A stretch of 19,525 nucleotides of DNA from CAZHDB01 sp964531225. GTDB lineage: Archaea; Thermoproteota; Thermoprotei_A; Sulfolobales; Desulfurococcaceae. The notes beneath the pieces were generated by a model that searched no databases, was not told the DNA's origin, and saw only the letters and a list, made by a program, of their open reading frames with translations. Positions 1-7,900 of the stretch are shown here, piece after piece. A program made the translations under genes and the position numbers. The stretch is taken from contig CAZHDB010000031.1 in assembly GCA_964531225.1 (NCBI GenBank), forward strand, positions 1 to 19,525. Reading direction: 5' to 3'. Every line of letters starts with the position of its first letter. The stretch's first letter is position 1.

Positions 1-101
1 GGTATTATAGTTAGTAGGAGTACTAGGAAGACTATAACTATTATAATTGCTAGGAATATCCAGACCGAAGGTGGTATTGGTATCCTGAATACATACTCCA
101 T
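1..101 (-). CDS. N-terminus of a membrane protein, cut by the left edge
   Basis: An open frame begins at the ATG reading 101 to 99 and stays open to base 1, giving 33 codons. A GGGTG ribosome binding site lies a few bases upstream. The peptide begins MEYVFRIPIPPSVWIF and runs into a continuous hydrophobic stretch rich in I, V and L. This is either a signal anchor or the first membrane helix, with the short N-terminus probably cytoplasmic. The rest of the gene is outside the window, so no family can be named. It is divergent from the gene at 176, with about 75 bp between the two starts, and could share a promoter region with it. The start plus binding site plus hydrophobic segment make a real gene likely. 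Confidence 0.6.
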   Translation of the reverse strand, partial: MEYVFRIPIPPSVWIFLAIIIVIVFLVLLLTII

Positions 102-123
102 ATCTACACCCTATTAAATACTG

Positions 124-140
124 ATTATTTATATGTATAA
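124..140. promoter_or_regulatory. Divergent TATA region between the left-edge gene and the DUF6054-like gene
   Basis: An A+T-only core around 127-137 reads as a TATA-like box on both strands (TTTATATG on plus, ATATAAATA on minus). It sits about 25 bp before plausible transcription starts on each side, near 155-160 for the plus gene and near 105-110 for the minus gene. It is placed by spacing only. Confidence 0.4.
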
Positions 141-175
141 ATGCCTCGGATTAGATATATTATTTGGGTGGTTGT

Positions 176-580
176 ATGAGCAGGTTGGCTCATGCTGTTA
201 GGTGTAGGCTTCCTGTTGGTTTTGATAGTGTTGTACGGGCTGTTCTGGATACTAGTGGTGCTTCTAGTATATATTATGAACAGTTGCCTGTAAAGCCTAG
301 GGTATTTGTTGCTGTTGGCGAGAAATACTATATTAGAGCGGGTAATGCTCTCATAGCTACCACGATCGTTATCGAGAGACCTGGTTATACAGAGGTAAAG
401 GTATTAGCTGGAGGTGGTAAGAAGGGATTACTAGACCTATTCGATCTAGGCTCCTCAAAAGATTATGCACATGAAATCATAGAATCAATAAGCCGTAGAA
501 TAGGCATGAATCCAATAGACATAGTAGAAATAGACTACATGGACGCAGGTAAATCATCAAACCTATGGACGCAGTCATGA
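176..580 (+). CDS. Small conserved protein, DUF6054-like
   Basis: This is a 134-residue soluble protein with no signal peptide or membrane segment. The ATG at 176 is chosen over an in-frame TTG at 164 because GGGTGGT just before it is a good ribosome binding site and would otherwise be coding. The central part (PRVFVAVGEKYYIRAGN, then alternating beta-like strands, then a glycine-rich LAGGGKKG) and the C-terminal helix resemble the layout of the DUF6054 family, in which a beta-sheet is followed by a glycine/serine turn and a helix. That match is from memory of the family pattern and is weak. No catalytic motif is visible. Codon third positions are T-rich in the first half and A-rich in the second, as in several genes here. 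It stands alone, and its function is unknown. Confidence 0.7.
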   Translation: MSRLAHAVRCRLPVGFDSVVRAVLDTSGASSIYYEQLPVKPRVFVAVGEKYYIRAGNALIATTIVIERPGYTEVKVLAGGGKKGLLDLFDLGSSKDYAHEIIESISRRIGMNPIDIVEIDYMDAGKSSNLWTQS

Positions 581-801
581 CTTTTCATTACAACTATATT
601 ATGATGAATCTTCTAAGGATAAAATATTCAATTAGATATATGAATGCTTTTTAGAACAATAATTTACTGAAAACAGTACTTGATTCCCTCATAATATGTA
701 TAGAGATGTAGACCTGAATCCTTCTATGAATAATGGACTAAGTATATGTGAAGATTAGCTACATTAATCTATTAGTAATGGAAATGGATATACCGGATTC
801 T

Positions 802-1258
802 TTATCTTTTTATTTTCTCGATCAATAGATTATGTTCCTCTAGAAGATAATATGTCTCTATGCCTACTTTGGCAGCATTATTTTTCATAGTTTTGTCATT
901 AGTTACGAGTATAGCGTTTGAATATATTGCTGTAGCGATGTAATAGGCGTCTATAGCTCTACAGCCTGTATCGAGAGCTATCTTGGCAGCTAGGCTATGA
1001 ATAACTGGTTCTTCGATAATATTCACATAACTTATAACCTCATTAACTAATCGCATAACCTTTTGAGGATTCATTTTTCTCACAAGTACTGCCATGAGCT
1101 CTATATCAAATAGGAATGGCTCGTATATGGTAAACTCTGGCTCAGAAATATAGCTTATGAAATCACGTGCTAACCTATGTCTTACTTCTTTATCACGTAT
1201 TTTAATAAAATAGTCAAAGAAAATATCTTGTATCAATAACTAGATGATTAGTAGCCAT
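802..1258 (-). pseudogene. vapC-type PIN-domain toxin broken by a one-base frameshift
   Basis: VapC toxins are PIN-domain RNases that cleave RNA and are held inactive by the partner antitoxin. Translation from the ATG at 1258, which follows the GGAGGT at the end of vapB, gives MATNHLVIDTRYFL and then a stop at 1216-1214. The rest of the PIN domain continues in the next frame. Removing one T from the run TTTT at 1223-1220 restores VIDTRYFFDYF followed by about 135 further residues ending at 802. The first catalytic Asp (VIDT) is therefore in one frame. The remaining acidic residues (FDIELM, AIDAYYIA, VTNDKT) are in the other. A TTG-initiated product from 1236 would lack that Asp and the first strand. 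The expected intact length, about 151 residues, is normal. It could be a real pseudogene, a recoding site or a sequence error. Confidence 0.8.
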
Positions 1259-1267
1259 ATTATTCCT

Positions 1268-1459
1268 TTACCTCCTTTTCTGAATGAATTCTTCAATTAT
1301 ATCCTCATCGGATTTTAATACAATACTCTTAAATTTTTCATGGAAACCTCGAAAGCTCTTACGAATAATTATCTCTATTTCCTCTCCTTCTCTCAAATCG
1401 AGTTTCTCCAAAGGCTTTAAAACACCATTTTCATACCTTACACGTATAGCTTTAGCCAT
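1268..1459 (-). CDS. vapB: VapB antitoxin, DUF104 / AF2212-like
   Basis: This is a 63-residue protein beginning MAKAIRVRYENGVLKPLEKL, followed by DLREGEEIEIIIR. That is the hallmark of the DUF104 (AF2212/PG0164-like) antitoxin family, whose members pair with PIN-domain toxins in archaea. The N-terminal half forms the small beta-barrel, and the charged C-terminal tail (about residues 38-63) would wrap the toxin. The stop codon is 9 nt before the toxin ATG, and its last codons contain the toxin's GGAGGT site, so the two are translationally coupled. A TATA-like A+T stretch at 1472-1486 lies about 20 bp upstream of the ATG, suggesting a leaderless or very short-leader transcript. The partner toxin is frameshifted, so this may now be an antitoxin without an active toxin. 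Confidence 0.85.
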   Translation of the reverse strand: MAKAIRVRYENGVLKPLEKLDLREGEEIEIIIRKSFRGFHEKFKSIVLKSDEDIIEEFIQKRR

Positions 1460-1572
1460 GACCTATTCCTCGATAAATATATTTTATTGATTACTGCAAT
1501 AACTTTAACGGTTAAGTAGTTAATGTAGTTATATTGGATACGTAGTTTATGACAGGATGAGGCTTGGTTCCC

Positions 1573-2337
1573 ATGGTTAATATTAAGGATTGGGTTCAAG
1601 GTATGTCCTCTACGGTGAAGCTTTACTTAGTTGATTCTTATTTGAGGAAGTGTTCTTCGTTTTTATTGGATTTTGTTTGTGAGAGGGGTAGTCGTTATTA
1701 TATTGTTCTTGATCGTAGTATTTTTCATCCTCGTGGCGGTGGCCAGCCTTGTGATATTGGCTGGTTAGTTGGTGATGGTTTTAGGTTTTTTGTTAGGAAG
1801 GTTCTTGATGTTTATGGTGTTCTTGTTCATTATGGTAAGGTTGTTGATGGTGAGATGCCTAATAGGGGTTCCATGGTTAAATGTATTCTTGATTGGGATC
1901 GTCGTTATAGGGTTATGAGGCTACATACTGCTGGCCATATAATTGATTATGCTGTTAACCAGGTTTATGGACGTGTTGTTGAGACGCTTGATGCATTGCA
2001 TGGTCCTCCAAAACCATATATCGTCTATAACGAGTCTCCTCCATCAGAGAATGATTTGAGACGTATAGAGGCTATAGCTAACCGGGTGGTTGAGGAGAGA
2101 CGTCCTGTTGAAATATTTTTTGCCAGTAGAGAGGGGCTAGAGGATAGGGTTATTGGTGCACCAAATATTGATAGACTACCACGTGCTGATAAGTATAGGA
2201 TTGTATCGATAAAAGGTGTTAACGCCATACCATGTACTGGAACTCATGTCAGAAATACCGGTGAAGTAGGTAGAATAATTATTGATAATGTAGAGATATT
2301 GGATAAGGGATTTAAGCTATTTTATAATGTATCTTGA
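1573..2337 (+). CDS. alaX: Alanyl-tRNA editing protein AlaX
   Basis: AlaX is a free-standing homologue of the alanyl-tRNA synthetase editing domain. It hydrolyses mischarged Ser- or Gly-tRNA(Ala) in trans in the cytoplasm. Counting from the in-frame TTG at 1564, the protein has the glycine motif FHPRGGGQP (54-62) and the zinc-site pair HTAGH (H121, H125) with CTGTH (C224, H228), all in the expected order. Its size of roughly 250 residues fits the medium (AlaX-M) class. The start is uncertain: TTG 1564, ATG 1573 or ATG 1603. A weak TATA at 1528-1538 favours a leaderless start at 1564-1573, and ATG is preferred over TTG. The first part of the gene has an extreme bias for T-ending codons that fades after about base 1980. 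It is divergent from the DUF104 vapBC locus and convergent with the next vapBC. Confidence 0.9.
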   Translation: MVNIKDWVQGMSSTVKLYLVDSYLRKCSSFLLDFVCERGSRYYIVLDRSIFHPRGGGQPCDIGWLVGDGFRFFVRKVLDVYGVLVHYGKVVDGEMPNRGSMVKCILDWDRRYRVMRLHTAGHIIDYAVNQVYGRVVETLDALHGPPKPYIVYNESPPSENDLRRIEAIANRVVEERRPVEIFFASREGLEDRVIGAPNIDRLPRADKYRIVSIKGVNAIPCTGTHVRNTGEVGRIIIDNVEILDKGFKLFYNVS

Positions 2338-2342
2338 TTATT

Positions 2343-2369
2343 ATGATTTTCATGATTGATTTTATTTAG
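2343..2369 (+). terminator. T-rich terminator candidate after alaX
   Basis: A pyrimidine-rich stretch with three TTTT-type runs begins six bases after the alaX stop. Crenarchaeal transcription commonly ends at such T runs without a hairpin. The convergent vapBC ends 45 bp further on. The call rests on composition only. Confidence 0.3.
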
Positions 2370-2414
2370 ACTATTCACTATTTAATTGATTTAATATATT
2401 GCTTGTATCCTTGA

Positions 2415-2831
2415 TTATGGATAAATCTTTAATCCTAACTTTATGGCTATTTCTCGTTGTCTTTGATCAAAAGTTGCTAGAGCTGCTTTATAAAGCTGTG
2501 TTAGAGCTAGATATAGCGAGTCATAGATTGTTATATTATATTTTATCGATATATCTAGTGCTTTATAGACAACTTCAGCAGTAGGTATAATTGATAATTT
2601 ATTCCATAGAGTCAATAGATCCTTTGAAGCCTCATTTAAAGTACTGCGATCTAGGTCTTTTAGTAGAGTATAGTGTTTCCATAAAGCATTAAATGATTCT
2701 GACGACGCTATATCCACTGTGACAATATCTTCTCCTCTTATAACCCAGTCTTTAAAAAGTTTCTCAGCAGTATCCGATCCCTTTTCCTCCAAGACAAGTT
2801 TAACGAGAAATGAAGCATCTATGACAATCAT
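2415..2831 (-). CDS. vapC: VapC toxin, PIN-domain ribonuclease (intact)
   Basis: This is a 138-residue PIN-domain RNase, expected to cleave RNA in the cytoplasm when its antitoxin is degraded. All four acidic positions of the metal site are present: D5 in MIVIDAS, E45 in SSESFNALW, D104 in TIYDSLYLA and D122 in TFDQRQ. Length and layout are typical. Its ATG overlaps the stop of the upstream vapB by 4 nt (ATGA), a tight translational coupling. It is the better preserved of the two ribbon-helix-helix-linked toxins in the window. The other, at 9092, has Asn at the fourth acidic position. The RNA target cannot be told from sequence. Confidence 0.9.
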   Translation of the reverse strand: MIVIDASFLVKLVLEEKGSDTAEKLFKDWVIRGEDIVTVDIASSESFNALWKHYTLLKDLDRSTLNEASKDLLTLWNKLSIIPTAEVVYKALDISIKYNITIYDSLYLALTQLYKAALATFDQRQREIAIKLGLKIYP

Positions 2832-3049
2832 CTTCTCTCTCTATCCTCCCTAATCAATAATGTAGAATCTACCTTAACCCTTCTCTTCCTAGCCCTAGCC
2901 CTTATTTCTTCAAATGCTTCAAGTAACTCATACCTTTTAATCCTCTCCTCAATAAATCTCCTAATCTCCTCACTCCAATTAACATTAACCTTCTTCATCT
3001 TCTCCCTTAATTCCCTAGGAATCCTAATAGTGATAACGACGGAGCCCAT
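2828..3049 (-). CDS. vapB: VapB antitoxin, ribbon-helix-helix type
   Basis: This is a 73-residue antitoxin. VITIRIPRELREKMKK is the beta-strand and first helix of a ribbon-helix-helix DNA-binding fold. NWSEEIRRFIEERIKR is the second helix, and a basic C-terminal tail would bind the toxin. An ATG also exists at 3070, but 3049 is the better start. It has GGTG six bases upstream, and the predicted transcript start (about 25 bp from the TATA at 3084-3092) lies near 3062, so a start at 3070 would be outside the mRNA. The longer form would also place codons inside a perfect palindrome at 3061-3081 that looks like the operator. It overlaps vapC by 4 nt. Autoregulation by the VapBC complex is expected from the family. 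Confidence 0.85.
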   Translation of the reverse strand: MGSVVITIRIPRELREKMKKVNVNWSEEIRRFIEERIKRYELLEAFEEIRARARKRRVKVDSTLLIREDRERR

Positions 3050-3060
3050 AGAATACACCA

Positions 3061-3092
3061 TGTAATACATATTGTATTACAGGATATATATG
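3061..3092 (-). promoter_or_regulatory. vapBC promoter with perfect palindromic operator candidate
   Basis: Arms TGTAATACA (3061-3069) and TGTATTACA (3073-3081) form a perfect 9-bp inverted repeat around a TAT spacer. A TATA box (ATATATAT, 3084-3091) lies 2 bp beyond, reading on the minus strand. The palindrome therefore covers the interval from just after TATA to the predicted transcript start, where a bound dimer would block initiation. A pair of half-sites suits a ribbon-helix-helix repressor such as the adjacent VapB. Confidence 0.65.
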
Positions 3093-3329
3093 TAACTGAC
3101 TAGCTTTATAATTCTGATAGGGAGTGAACATAGGGCTTCTTGTCAAAATATTTCGCTACTAATATGTAAGGGCATGCTTATTAAGAAGTTAGAAATAATA
3201 ATCAACTAATTGAACTGCCTAAGTAGGTTATCGATTCACTAAGTTCTACAAATTATAAATGACTACTGTAATATATGTGGGAAAGATTATTCTTAGTGGG
3301 ATTATATTATTATATGTTGGTGGGATATA

Positions 3330-3572
3330 TTGTCTGCAGTTGTACGTGTTGATTCCAAGGGTAGAATTGTTTTGCCCAAGGATATTAGGGAGAAATGCGG
3401 TATTAAGCCTGGTTCTCGTGTATTGATTGAAGCTAGAAATAGTAATGAGGTTTTATTAAGAGTCATTGGGAGAGATCCTTCTGAAGAACTTGCTGAACTA
3501 CTCGGTGATTTCAGGTTTATTCGTAAGGATCGGGTAAGAGCTGAAAAACTGTTATTGAGGGAAATAGGTTGA
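3330..3572 (+). CDS. vapB: VapB antitoxin, AbrB/MazE (SpoVT) type
   Basis: This is an 80-residue protein opening MSAVVRVDSKGRIVLPKDIR, then EKCGIKPGSRVLIEA. It is a clear swapped-hairpin AbrB domain that dimerises and binds DNA. The C-terminal part (about 50-80, GRDPSEELAELLGDF and a basic helix) is the toxin-binding tail usual in archaeal VapB antitoxins of this class. The start is TTG at 3330, with GGTGGGA 5-6 bases upstream. Its TGA stop overlaps the TTG start of the toxin (TTGA), so the pair is coupled. A TATA-like ATTATAAAT near 3251-3259 would give a leader of about 50 nt. The toxin downstream is frameshifted, so the antitoxin may now act only as an orphan DNA-binding protein. Confidence 0.85.
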   Translation: MSAVVRVDSKGRIVLPKDIREKCGIKPGSRVLIEARNSNEVLLRVIGRDPSEELAELLGDFRFIRKDRVRAEKLLLREIG

Positions 3573-4008
3573 AGAAGAGACTATTAGTTGAAACAGATTT
3601 TTTGTTTGGTCTTAGTAGTAGAGATAGACTTTATCCCATTGCTATGGATTTGCTGAAAAAACACAGGAGTGGAGAAATAGAATTAGTATTATCTTCTGTT
3701 GCACCACTCGAAGCTTCACTTGTCTTATTATCTAGGGTTTTAAATTAAGTAAAATAGTAAGAATTCTTGAATTAATGAATACGAAGTTAGCAGAGTATAG
3801 GGTTAACAATTATATCCCTGTAAGACTTGAGATTATGGTAAAGGCTTTAGAGCTTAAGAATAAATATAGCGAACTTACCTTCTTTGATTCAATACATATA
3901 GCGGTAGCTGCAGTTACAGGTATTACATTAATAACAAATGATAAGACATTGATAGAGATAATGAAGGCTGAAGATATAAAATACCTTGATTACAGTGTTG
4001 TCGGATAA
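3569..4008 (+). pseudogene. vapC-type PIN-domain toxin broken by a one-base deletion
   Basis: From TTG at 3569, overlapping the antitoxin stop, the frame reads MKKRLLVETDFLFGLSS and continues to VLLSRVLN, with a stop at 3746-3748. The remaining PIN domain is in another frame. It can be read back from 4008 through LELMNTKLAEY and up to GFKLSKIVRI at about 3737. One missing base in GGGTTTT (3735-3741), either a G or a T, would join the halves into a protein of about 146 residues. Its acidic positions are ETDFL, APLEASL, FFDSIHIA and TNDKT. The C-terminal piece has ATG 3775 but lacks the first catalytic Asp and the first Glu, so it cannot be a nuclease alone. The two halves match each other as one family and nothing else is missing, which points to a recent indel or a sequencing error. 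Confidence 0.8.
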
Positions 4009-4124
4009 ATTTTATTTCAGTTATTCATTTATAGGTTTCTCTATTTCATCCTGAAGTAATTATAACTATTAGAACCCCTAATCTAGACTGGCATGGACTA
4101 TTTGTGCTTCACCTATGCATTTGG

Positions 4125-4640
4125 CTAGTCCTGCGTTTCTGCAGTGTTCATTGCTAGTTTAAGCTCTATTTTGCCGCTTCCTTCAGCTTCACTCCATGAG
4201 AGTACTATTGTTATGTTATATTTTCCCTTAGGAAGTTTCATAGGTTCATCATATCCTGGTATAACCATCATAACTCTATAGCACTCTTTATCCACACTTA
4301 AAAGACATGGCATGGAGATTTTATAGGAACGTGAGGCATTCGATATTATAGCCTCTCCGCTCAATATTAAAGATAAGTTCCCATGTACATTGCTCGATAG
4401 AGCCTTAAATATTATATTTGTATCCTGATCTAGCTCTATAGCCGTGATATTCTCAAATACAACTGTACCATTTGGTTTAGTAATGTCTAGATTTAAGGTA
4501 ATCTCAGTTTTAGGTACTGATACATCACCTATTATATCAAATATTATTCCTTCTTTCAACATATAGTACCCCGTAATAATAGAGCCTATAATTAATATAG
4601 CAATGACCGATACTAGTATTAAGTTTTTACCCAGGTACAC
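4125..4640 (-). CDS. Membrane-anchored exported protein, unknown function
   Basis: This is a 171-residue protein with one N-terminal hydrophobic helix (about residues 6-28) after a short MYLGKN leader, then a purely extracellular-looking domain. That domain is rich in Thr, Asn and beta-branched residues, has several N-glycosylation sequons (for example NGT, NIT, NLS, NAS), and has two Cys in PCLLSVDKECY that could form a disulfide. The likely topology is a signal anchor with a beta-sandwich outside the cell. The start is GTG at 4640, preceded by GGAGGT at good spacing. TTTATAG upstream, near 4680, may be its TATA. It is divergent from the chelatase gene, with 271 bp between. No family was recognised. 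An accessory or pilus-like surface protein is possible, but nothing in the sequence proves it. Confidence 0.75.
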   Translation of the reverse strand: MYLGKNLILVSVIAILIIGSIITGYYMLKEGIIFDIIGDVSVPKTEITLNLDITKPNGTVVFENITAIELDQDTNIIFKALSSNVHGNLSLILSGEAIISNASRSYKISMPCLLSVDKECYRVMMVIPGYDEPMKLPKGKYNITIVLSWSEAEGSGKIELKLAMNTAETQD

Positions 4641-4860
4641 TATACAATACCTCCAGGTCTTAACTGCTACATTAGCACTCTATAAATAATCACATTTGAA
4701 CAAACGTGTTAAAAAACCATGACACCCGCAGAAGACTATAATGGAACAATCATGCTCAATATATAGCTTAAAATTCTAGCTTTTCTAGACATTCTAAGTT
4801 CTCCTTATTTATGTATACATATTGCCACGGGCTAATCTGGATAATGGTAATCGTTTTTAA

Positions 4861-4902
4861 TTGGTACACTTCATATTATAGTTTAGTGCACCAATAGGTG
4901 AC
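4861..4902 (+). promoter_or_regulatory. cobN promoter bracketed by a 10-bp inverted repeat, plus ribosome binding site
   Basis: Arms TTGGTACACT (4861-4870) and AGTGCACCAA (4885-4894) are inverted complements at 9 of 10 positions. They flank an A+T core with a TATA-like ATATTATA (4873-4880). The predicted transcript start is near 4900, so the repeat is most likely a DNA operator and not an RNA hairpin. AGGTGA (4897-4902) serves as the ribosome binding site for ATG 4912. Confidence 0.6.
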
Positions 4903-4911
4903 TATCCAGCT

Positions 4912-7900
4912 ATGGTAAGAATAGTATATGTAGGCTACGGCTTAAGAAAGTCAATGTATGATGCGATACATTATATAAGAGAGAACTACGTTCCTAGTCT
5001 TGACTTTAGATTCTATAATGTCGCAAGTATTGATAGAGGATTAATTGATCCCGAAAAATATATCGATGATCTGAAGACCAGTGACATTATATTACTTGAT
5101 ATAAGAGGCGGAGATAATATTTTCAAGTATACTGTTCAGGGTGTTATTGGCTCTAAAGCAAGAGCCATTATTGTACTTGTCGGCGGCTCTAGCGATTTAA
5201 TGAAGCTTACACGACTCGGAAAATTCACTATAGGGTCATTTGAAGATAGTAGGTTTAAGAGATTCTTCAAATCTAAAACTATAGATTATGGCGCTATTGT
5301 CCGGATAAGGAATATGTTTGAGAAGATTGGTAAGTATCTTCCTATAGGTATCCTAAGAGATGCTCGTAACTATGTATTGATCCTCAAATATTATGAGAAT
5401 ATAACGTTTAAGAATATGGTAAATATGTTTATGTTATTGTTAAAGGAATATATTGATCCAGATATTGATTATAGAGTTGAAGAACCAGATACCATGCCTT
5501 CTATGGGTATATTGGATTTCCATACACAGACTATTTACAATTCGATAAGAGATTATCTAGATAACTATATGTATAATAGTAGAGAACTTATTGGAATATT
5601 GTTTTACGGAGGCCATCACTATGACCAGTCGGTTATTGCAGCAAAGGCATTAGCGGAGTACTTAGAGAATAAGGGATATGGTGTTGTACCAGTATTTTCA
5701 GGTGATCTAAGGTATTATAAGGCTATAAATGAATTCTTTATACTAGATAATAAGCCTATCATTAATGTTTTAATTGATCTACTTTGGTTTAGGTTTGCAG
5801 GCGGACCCTTAGGAGGTGATCATAGGCGTACATTTACAGTATTGAAAATGCTTAACATACCTATTATCCACGGTATACAAATGAGCACTTATACTATTGA
5901 TGAATGGCTAGATAAAAATAGTATACCTCCAATTGAGACTATTACAACAGTTATACTGCCTGAACTAGATGGTAGAATCGAGCCTATAGTTACACATGGT
6001 AGGAAGATAATGGAGTTAAGTGATTATCTAGTAGATGAATATGTTATACTTGAAGATAGGATTAAGAAGATAGCTGAAAGAGCTATAAAATGGTCAGGTC
6101 TAAAGACAAAGCCTAATTCTGATAAGAAGATAGCAATAATTTTATATGCATATCCTCCTGGCGAAGAGAATCTAGGTAAGTGCGCCTATCTAGATGTCTT
6201 TGCTAGTCTTGAAAGACTTTTAGAGAGAATGAAGGAGAAGGGATACAATATACCATATATACTGAGCCAAGATGATCTAAAGTATACATTACTTAAAATG
6301 TATATGATCGCATATGGTAAGGCTAAAGAAATAAGTCATCATAATGCTATTAGAATAGATCTTGATAAGTACATAGAGATCTTTAACGAATTACCCATAG
6401 AGGCACGAAGAGAGATCATTAGGGAATGGGGTGATCCAGAGAGTATTGGAGAACATATAGTTATCCCTGGTATAGAGATAGGAAATATCTTCATAGGTAT
6501 TCAGCCAGCAAGAGGATACCATGAGGATCCCAGTAAGATCTATCACAGCCGTAATCTACCGCCTACACACCATTATATCGCATTCTATAAGTGGATAGAG
6601 AAAATCTTTGGAGCTGATGCAGTAATTCATATGGGTACTCATGGAACTCTTGAATTTATGCCTGGCAAAGAAGTTGGATTAACAAGTAATTGTTATCCAG
6701 ACATATTAATTGGCAATATGCCTAACATATATGTGTATCATGTAACAAATCCCTCTGAAGCAAGTATTGCTAAGAGGAGATCATATGCTTTAATAATAGA
6801 TCATGCAAGTCCTCCTCTCATGCATGGTAAGGTACCTGATGAAATAAGTTATTTAGAGAATCTCCTAGCACAGTATTATGATACGTTACAATTTGATAAG
6901 GATAAGGCAAGTGAAATTGAAAAGAAAATTATTGAGAAAGCTATGGAGTATGGGCTTGGTAGATCAATTGATGAAATACATGATAGAATACAGGAGTATA
7001 AGGCTGCATTGATGCCTAAAGGCCTACATATTCTTGGAGATAAAATGTGTGGAGAAGACATAGTTAATTATCTACTCTATGTCTCAAGATACGATAGGGG
7101 AACGATTAAGAGCTTATATAGGCTAGTAGCTGAAGCAGAAGGAATTGATTATGATGACGTACTATCTAATAGGCAGCCTAATAAGTCTAAACTATATGAG
7201 TTTATAGAGTACAAGGCTAGGAAGATCATTGAAAAACATGTTTTCCAAGGCCAGGATGTATGGAAGATCATAAATGACTTAGATCTTAAGAGAATAGATA
7301 GAAGAGAATTAGAGAAGACACTTAAGTATCTTAAGAGGATAAGGGAGAATATAGAATCATCTGATGAAATAGGTTCTATTCTATCAGCACTTGAGGGAGA
7401 ATACGTTCTGCCAGGTCCAGGAGGAGATCCTGTTAGGACGCCAGAGATCTATCCTACTGGTAGGAATATGTATCAATTAGATCCAACCAATATACCTACA
7501 GAAATTGCTTGGAGGAGAGGTGAGGAGATTGCTGAGAAAGTTATTAGAGAATACTATGAAAAATATGGTGTCTATCCACGTGTTGTTAGTGTAGTGCTAT
7601 GGGCTTTTGAGACGATGAAAACTGGTGGAGAAACTATTGCAATGATATTCAGGCTTTTAGGAGTAAAGCCTATATGGAGATCACCGTATATCAGGGATAT
7701 TGAGGTAATTCCATTAAAGGATCTTGGTAGGCCTAGGATAGATGTATCCATAAATATATGCGGAATATTTAGAGATACATTCTATAACCTAGTAGAGCTT
7801 ATAGACAAGGCAGTTAAGACTGTTTCAAAGCTAGATGAGCCCTTGGAATATAATTACGTAAAGGCTAATACACAGTACTTATTTGAGAAAAACCCGAGAA

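Noticed and set aside
601..670. Possible C/D-box guide RNA: ATGATGA at 601-607 and CTGA at 667-670 after the DUF6054-like gene.
   Set aside because: There is no terminal stem complementarity next to the boxes, no convincing internal C'/D' pair, the spacing is on the long side, and the DNA is plain A+T-rich. Chance occurrence is likely.
1500..1523. Inverted repeat around TTAACGGTTAA between the DUF104 vapB and alaX.
   Set aside because: Only 5 bp pair perfectly. Longer pairing needs slips, so it is not better than chance in this composition.
3237..3298. CACTAAG (3237-3243) and CTTAGTG (3292-3298) as an operator of the AbrB-type vapBC.
   Set aside because: The arms are only 7 bp and 48 bp apart, with no relation to a clear TATA placement; too weak to call.
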